This document shows positions 59,942 through 64,000 of a stretch of 64,000 nt of DNA, one piece after another. Both the position numbers and the translations under genes were made by a program. How positions within the stretch are numbered: position 1 is the stretch's first letter; the number at the start of each line of letters is the position of its first letter. This DNA is from Terrabacter terrigena (GTDB taxonomy: Bacteria > Actinomycetota > Actinomycetes > Actinomycetales > Dermatophilaceae): contig NZ_JBHTKH010000004.1 of the NCBI RefSeq assembly GCF_042676085.1, forward strand, positions 186,001 through 250,000, written 5' to 3'. Below the pieces are notes generated by a model that was not told where the DNA came from, made no database searches, and worked only from the letters and a program-made list of their open reading frames with translations.

Positions 59942-59984
59942 GCGCCGCGTCCCACCCTCCGGGAAAGGGGATGGGACGCGGCGC
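59942..59984. terminator. Bidirectional terminator
   Basis: GCGCCGCGTCCCA pairs with its exact complement over 13 bp around a 17-nt loop, between the convergent SDR and surface-protein genes. Confidence 0.75.
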
Positions 59985-60012
59985 TGGGTCCGGCTCCGAG
60001 GGAGGTCGAGGG

Positions 60013-62427
60013 TCACCGACCTGCCACGAGGTTCGACCTGGCGGACAGGGCGCCGGCACCGACCGCGTTGGAGGCCTGCACGGTGAACCGGTAGCTGCCG
60101 ACTGCAGGCAGGGTCATCGTGAGGGCCCTGGCGGTTGCCGGCTGCACGGCGGAGAGCGTCGTGGACAGGACCGTCCCGGTGGAGCTCATCCGCAGCGCGC
60201 GGACCCGGTATCCCGTCACCGCCGTGCCGCCGTTGCTGGTCGGCGCGGACCAGGCCGCCCTGGCCGTGATGGTGCCGCCGGCGACTCCGGAGGCCGCGGT
60301 GCCGATCACCGGCGCGCTCGGCGTGGTCAGGGGCCGGACACTCACTGCGGGCGAGTACGCTCCCGCGCCGCCGGCGCTGGTGGCCCGGACCTGCACGGTG
60401 TACGTCGTGCCGTTCGTCAGGCCGGTCACCACCAGGCTCCGAGCGGACGCCGCTGCAGCCCGGAGTGCGCCGACCTGGACGCCGCCAGCGCTGATCCTGA
60501 CCTGGTACCCGGTCACCGCCGCGCCGGTGGCCGGAGCCACCCAGTGGACGGTGGCGCTCGCGTTGCCGCGAGCCGCGGTGACACCCGTCGGGGTGCCCGG
60601 AGGCGTGGGAGCCGTCGGGACGACGGCGTTGGAGACCCCCGCGGGGCTTGCGCCCACCGCGCTGACCGCCTTGACCTGGACGGTGTAGCTCGTCCCGTTG
60701 GCCAGGCCCGCGACGGTAGCCGCGCGTGCCGTCGCCGCGACGCTGAGCGGGGTGCCGACGGCGGTGACGCCGTTGAACGCCTGCACGGTGTAGCCGGTGA
60801 TGGCCGAGGTGCCGGGGCTGGCCGGCGCGGTCCAGGTGACGCTCGCGGCGCCGTTGCCCGCGGTGGCCGTCACGGCCGTCGGGGCGCCCGGTGCTGTTGC
60901 GGCCAGCCCGGTGCCCGTGAGCGGCACGTTGAGGACGGACCCGTCGCTGAAGGTCAGCTGCAGGTTGGCGGTCTTCGCGCCGTTGGTCGTGGGTGCGAAG
61001 ACGACCCCCGTCTCACAGCCACCACCGGGGGCAGCCCCCGTGGCGCACGTGTTCGTGGTCCCGACGAGCGAGAAGTGGGCGGCGCCCGTCCCGGTCAAGG
61101 TCCTGGAGCTGAGGCCGACGTTCGCCACGCCGCTGTTGCCGACGACGACGACGTTCTCGGGGGAGCTGGTGCCGGTCGACTGGTTCCCGAACGCCAGAGC
61201 TGCAGGCGGCGCAGGTGTCTCGACGAAGGGGACCCCGACGGACTTGCCGGTCAACGTGATGGTGCGGTCGCCGATGGTGGGCGTGTCACTGCTGACGACC
61301 ACCGAACCGGTGTCGGGTGAGGCTCCGGTCGGCGTGTACGTCACGGCCACGGTGCAGCTGGCGCCCGGGGCCACGAGCCCGATTGCGCACGTGCCGCCGA
61401 GGGAGTAGTCCGTGGAGGAGCCCGCAGCGAGCGCCACCGAGGTGATGTTCACGGACGTGCCGTCCGTCGAGGTGTTGGTGTAGGTGACGGTCTTGGTCAC
61501 CGGCGGGGTCGCCGCGACGTTCCCGAAGTCCAGGCTGCTCGCCGAGATCGCCGCTGACGCCCCGGGCTGCACCTTGCCCTGGACGACGAACTGGTCGGTC
61601 TCCGTGCAGCTCGCGATGGGCCCGGCCGCGCCGGCGCACGTCGAGGTGAGGCCTGGACCCTGGATCCGCACCTTGTTGAAGCCGGTCGGGCTTCCGGTCA
61701 CCGCGTGGGGTGTGGCGAAGTCGCCGATGTAGCCCGCCGGCGGGGCACCGACCGCCTGCCCGAAGGTGTCCCAGGTCAGGAACGGGCCCACCCGGCCGCC
61801 CAGGGCGTTCGTGAAGTTGCCGGCGACGGCCGTCGTCTGGATGCGGCACCCCTTGGCCGCGTTGAGCAGGAAACCGCCGGCGTCGGCGGTGCAGACGACC
61901 GTGCCCCACGGGTCGGTCACCGTGTACGTGGCGTTCGGGACCAACCCGCCCTTGGGCACCGCGATCTGGATGCGCGCGAAGGTCTGCCTGTTGTCGACGG
62001 CGCCGGTCGGGTCCGGCGGTGCGAACCAGGCACCCTCCAAGGCGGAGTGGTACTTGAACGCGACCGTGCCGTCGCCGAGGCTGGCGTCCGCCACGAAGTA
62101 GAACCCCTCACCCGAGCCGTCCGAGGCCAGCAGGCCGGCGGTCGTGGTCGAGCAGATCGGCAAACCGTCGAGGCACGGCTGCAGGGAGAGCCCGTTGCCG
62201 TCGGTGTACGACGACGGGAAGCCCGTGGCGGGGTCGATCGCACCGAGCCCGGTGGGCGGAAGGGCCGCGGAGGCGGGGCTGAGCGCCCCGAAGAGGCCGA
62301 CCGCCAGCGACGTGGCAGCGGCGGCGGCGGTGAGGCGCAGGCGGCGGCCGATCGATGAAGGGCCTCGGGACGCTTCAGGGACGGGCGACCGTCCGAGCCG
62401 CTGTGGTCCGAACAAGCTTGCGCGCAT
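60013..62427 (-). CDS. Large secreted protein with choice-of-anchor D and fibronectin III domains
   Basis: 804 aa from ATG 62427 with AAGGGGAACT upstream. Long signal peptide (hydrophobic about 33-50, cut after ASA54). Residues 55-290 are a conserved beta-rich secreted domain (LGAIDPATGFPSSYTDGNGL, CLDGLPICS, two Cys pairs). About 300-500 are two choice-of-anchor D (ASPM/SPD-2-like) domains (SLDFGNVAATPPVTKTVTY, LAFGNQSTGTSSPENVVVV). About 505-800 are three FN3 domains (SVTWTAPASPGTSAITGYTV, NGTTYTVQVRATSAGGAGAY). No LPXTG, membrane tail or lipobox, so it is released or wall-bound non-covalently. No catalytic domain seen; adhesion or scaffold role is inferred. Confidence 0.85.
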   Translation of the reverse strand: MRASLFGPQRLGRSPVPEASRGPSSIGRRLRLTAAAAATSLAVGLFGALSPASAALPPTGLGAIDPATGFPSSYTDGNGLSLQPCLDGLPICSTTTAGLLASDGSGEGFYFVADASLGDGTVAFKYHSALEGAWFAPPDPTGAVDNRQTFARIQIAVPKGGLVPNATYTVTDPWGTVVCTADAGGFLLNAAKGCRIQTTAVAGNFTNALGGRVGPFLTWDTFGQAVGAPPAGYIGDFATPHAVTGSPTGFNKVRIQGPGLTSTCAGAAGPIASCTETDQFVVQGKVQPGASAAISASSLDFGNVAATPPVTKTVTYTNTSTDGTSVNITSVALAAGSSTDYSLGGTCAIGLVAPGASCTVAVTYTPTGASPDTGSVVVSSDTPTIGDRTITLTGKSVGVPFVETPAPPAALAFGNQSTGTSSPENVVVVGNSGVANVGLSSRTLTGTGAAHFSLVGTTNTCATGAAPGGGCETGVVFAPTTNGAKTANLQLTFSDGSVLNVPLTGTGLAATAPGAPTAVTATAGNGAASVTWTAPASPGTSAITGYTVQAFNGVTAVGTPLSVAATARAATVAGLANGTSYTVQVKAVSAVGASPAGVSNAVVPTAPTPPGTPTGVTAARGNASATVHWVAPATGAAVTGYQVRISAGGVQVGALRAAAASARSLVVTGLTNGTTYTVQVRATSAGGAGAYSPAVSVRPLTTPSAPVIGTAASGVAGGTITARAAWSAPTSNGGTAVTGYRVRALRMSSTGTVLSTTLSAVQPATARALTMTLPAVGSYRFTVQASNAVGAGALSARSNLVAGR

Positions 62428-62661
62428 CTGAGTTCCCCTTTTCGCTGGACGATTCTGTCCGTCCGACCTCGAGCAGGTCATGTGACGAGACACGTTCGGC
62501 GACGTCGCAAGGATGCACGGAAGGGCCTTGGGCAAACCTTGGGCCCAGGGCGCCGGCGGGTGTGCTTCGTGGCGACGAGGCGGCCTTCGGCGGCCGCCCA
62601 TACGGGAGGGGGGACCTGCGCGGAAGGGGTGGTGGGACGCCGGGCCGGTGCAGGGCTCCTG

Positions 62662-62997
62662 CTAGTCCTCGGCGTCTGCCCCGAGCGTGGCGACCTGCGC
62701 CCGGAGCCGGCCGTCGGGATCGACGCGGGCAAGCACCCTTGCCTGCAGCAGGAGGCCCAGCTTCATGCTCCCGCCGAGAGTGACCAGGTTGGCCACCCAT
62801 CTGACGAAAGGGTCGTCGATGTTGCTCGTGACGGCCTGGTCGAGGGCGAAGCCGGCTCCGAGCAGGACGACCCAGCCCAGCATCGTGAAGAAGCGTGCGG
62901 TGAGGAATCGCCTCATCTCGGTGGTCACCGCCGCAGCGTACGTGTGGAACCACCCACCGCGGCACTTGTCACGCATCGGCAGCAGCCGGAAGGTCAA
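62662..62997 (-). CDS. Small two-helix membrane protein, unknown function
   Basis: Up to 111 aa; the start is uncertain (ATG 62997, ATG 62976, GTG 62928 or ATG 62916, none with a clear ribosome site). Two hydrophobic segments (FFTMLGWVVLLGAGFALD and RWVANLVTLGGSMKLGLLL) flank a short polar loop; the tail is charged. I do not recognise the family. It lies between the surface protein and the tRNA-Lys fragment and is probably the last native gene before the integrated element. Confidence 0.55.
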   Translation of the reverse strand: MTFRLLPMRDKCRGGWFHTYAAAVTTEMRRFLTARFFTMLGWVVLLGAGFALDQAVTSNIDDPFVRWVANLVTLGGSMKLGLLLQARVLARVDPDGRLRAQVATLGADAED

Positions 62998-63024
62998 GCC
63001 TCAGGCGGAGTCATACAGATCGTG

Positions 63025-63071
63025 TGGTGGGCCCCGTCGGGCTCGAACCGACGACCGGCGGATTAAAAGTC
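63025..63071 (-). pseudogene. 3' fragment of tRNA-Lys (attachment-site remnant)
   Basis: Reading on the minus strand from the anticodon loop (CTTTTAA, TTT anticodon) the right half of a tRNA-Lys is intact: stem TCCGC, variable loop, T arm GTCGG-TTCGAGC-CCGAC, acceptor GGGGCCC, A and encoded CCA. The left half (acceptor, D arm, 5' anticodon stem) is absent; the sequence beyond does not fold as a tRNA. This is what an element inserted in a tRNA 3' end leaves behind at one boundary, with the element on the right. Confidence 0.75.
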
Positions 63072-63313
63072 GGTCCGAGGGGTGCGGCGCCGCAAGCCCG
63101 TGAGGACTTTCGAGCACGGATGTTCAGTGCTCGTTGCTGTGGGCTGCCGTCACCTTCCGAGCCGGCGTGCCCCTTTTGCGCCCCCAAGCGGCTCTGCGAC
63201 GCCCGCGGGAGTGTCGCCCCCGCTTCAGGCGCCGAAGTTGGCTTGCATGCAAGGGTTCTTGTGTGGCTCGCCGCCTGCGTGTTCTTCGGCTGTCGTTGGA
63301 GTCTGACGGGCGA

Positions 63314-63757
63314 TCAACTTGGGCACCATGTCCCGCAAACCCGCCACGCGGGTCCGCGCAGTGACGCGAACGAGCCAGGCTGGATGGTGCCGCGCAGAAG
63401 GCGCTCGAGGAAGCCGGCCGGGCGGGTCGTCGACGCCAACACGCGCTCGAGGTGGGCAGTGGTCCTCCATGGGAGCAGACGCAGAGCACGACGGCTGGGG
63501 CCTCCCTCGTCCAGGCGCCTGAGTTCCAGCAGATCGTCGAGGCCACTCATGCGAGGGTCCTCAGGCAGGTCGGGCTCCGCCGTGGGCTCGTCATAAAGCG
63601 TGGGGGCGGCGGGGTGCGCGAGGACGGCGCGCCAGCGCCGCCCGCAGCGCGGGGTCCCTGCCGCGGGCCCCCGCGCTTTTCTGCGCCGAAGGCGCAGCTT
63701 GAGCCAGTACAGAAACTCCTCACGGCGGCCATCGCTACGTGTGAGAGTGGGCGACAT
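63314..63757 (-). CDS. Hypothetical protein, possibly frameshifted
   Basis: 147-aa frame. The part from an inner ATG near 63553 (MSGLDDLLELRRLDEGGPS, LLPWRTTAHLERVLAS, RPAGFLERLLRGTIQPG) looks protein-like. After that, another frame reads more naturally (RVAGLRDMVPKLIARQ, then TPTTAEEHAGG, ending at 63225), suggesting a frameshift around 63370-63400. No family recognised. Lies in the element to the right of the tRNA-Lys fragment; could be a decaying gene. Confidence 0.3.
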   Translation of the reverse strand: MSPTLTRSDGRREEFLYWLKLRLRRRKARGPAAGTPRCGRRWRAVLAHPAAPTLYDEPTAEPDLPEDPRMSGLDDLLELRRLDEGGPSRRALRLLPWRTTAHLERVLASTTRPAGFLERLLRGTIQPGSFASLRGPAWRVCGTWCPS

Positions 63758-64000
63758 ACGACGCCTCTCCGCCGATGAGCTCTCGGTCGGCCTGCGAGTC
63801 TTCTATGCCGGCGCCAGGAGCAGTGACGACGTCCTGGACTCACAGCGACGACGCGTTGGGCATGTGCTGATGCCGGGACATCCGGGCACGATTCGCGAGA
63901 TGGAGAACGTGCACCACGTCGTTGTCGCGTTCATGGGCCTGGAGACTGAACCGATCAGTTGGGGAGTCGGTTTTGGTTGTGACGAGCGACAGGCATCTAC
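63741..64000 (+). CDS. Hypothetical protein, N-terminal part (cut by window edge)
   Basis: Open to the window edge from GTG 63741 (or GTG 63747): 86 codons reading VRVGDIRRLSADELSVGLRV, FYAGARSSDDVLDSQRRRVG, MPGHPGTIREMENVHHVVVA. Good residue balance and no stop suggest a real gene; no ribosome site is clear and no family recognised. Base use is more relaxed (more A/T in third positions near the end) than in the chromosomal neighbours, fitting an acquired element. Confidence 0.45.
   Translation, partial: MRVGDIRRLSADELSVGLRVFYAGARSSDDVLDSQRRRVGHVLMPGHPGTIREMENVHHVVVAFMGLETEPISWGVGFGCDERQAS

Overview
The window is high-GC DNA with dense gene packing, many GTG starts, 4-8 bp stop/start overlaps and typical actinobacterial families (GuaB1, PucR-type and ANTAR regulators, SigE-family sigma factor, mycobacterial-type LigB, a DesA3-like desaturase with its reductase). 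It is chromosomal sequence from an Actinomycetota member. Family content fits Micrococcales/Intrasporangiaceae (Janibacter, Knoellia or Phycicoccus-like), but that placement is an inference. No rRNA, CRISPR array or intact insertion sequence was seen.

Layout. 0-2 kb: start of a secreted GH3 glycosidase and ATP-dependent DNA ligase LigB. 2-8.7 kb: esterase, then a tight operon (two SDRs, APH-type kinase, two acyl-CoA dehydrogenases) that looks like fatty-acid or hydroxy-acid catabolism. 8.9-13.3 kb: two tandem sensor kinases with no response regulator. 13.8-21.4 kb: two divergent overlapping operons joining a lipid-head-group pair (CDP-alcohol phosphatidyltransferase, membrane sulfatase-fold enzyme) to a set with BchC-like dehydrogenase, catalytically degenerate pterin-synthase homolog, glycosyltransferase, flippase-like protein, RibD-like reductase and GTP cyclohydrolase II. 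This is the best candidate for a poorly described system. 21.4-25.7 kb: EEP nuclease, nucleotidyltransferase-fold protein, secreted alkaline phosphatase, small secreted protein, stand-alone ANTAR protein.

25.7-27.2 kb is a decayed integration scar at tRNA-Phe (integrase tail, frameshifted DUF6221 gene). 27.4-38.7 kb holds YceI, an MMPL transporter, GuaB1 GMP reductase, a desaturase/reductase/HAD operon facing a PucR regulator, a D-2-hydroxyacid dehydrogenase and a tRNA-Glu/tRNA-Asp operon. 38.8-47.3 kb holds a PHP phosphoesterase, a sigma/anti-sigma-like pair, two separate alkyltransferase operons (one with a sigma factor, one with a CDF transporter), CsbD and phosphoketolase.

47.4-59.8 kb is one large catabolic locus: a leftward DeoR regulator, PdxA2 and DUF1537 kinase (four-carbon acid-sugar degradation), and a rightward operon with a Dpp-type ABC importer, aldo/keto reductase, HpaI-type aldolase, cytoplasmic Asp-box protein and SDR. 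It probably takes up and degrades a sugar acid or a glycosidic/ester derivative of one. 60-62.4 kb encodes a large secreted surface protein. At 63.0 kb a 3' tRNA-Lys fragment marks the edge of a second integrated element that runs off the right end.
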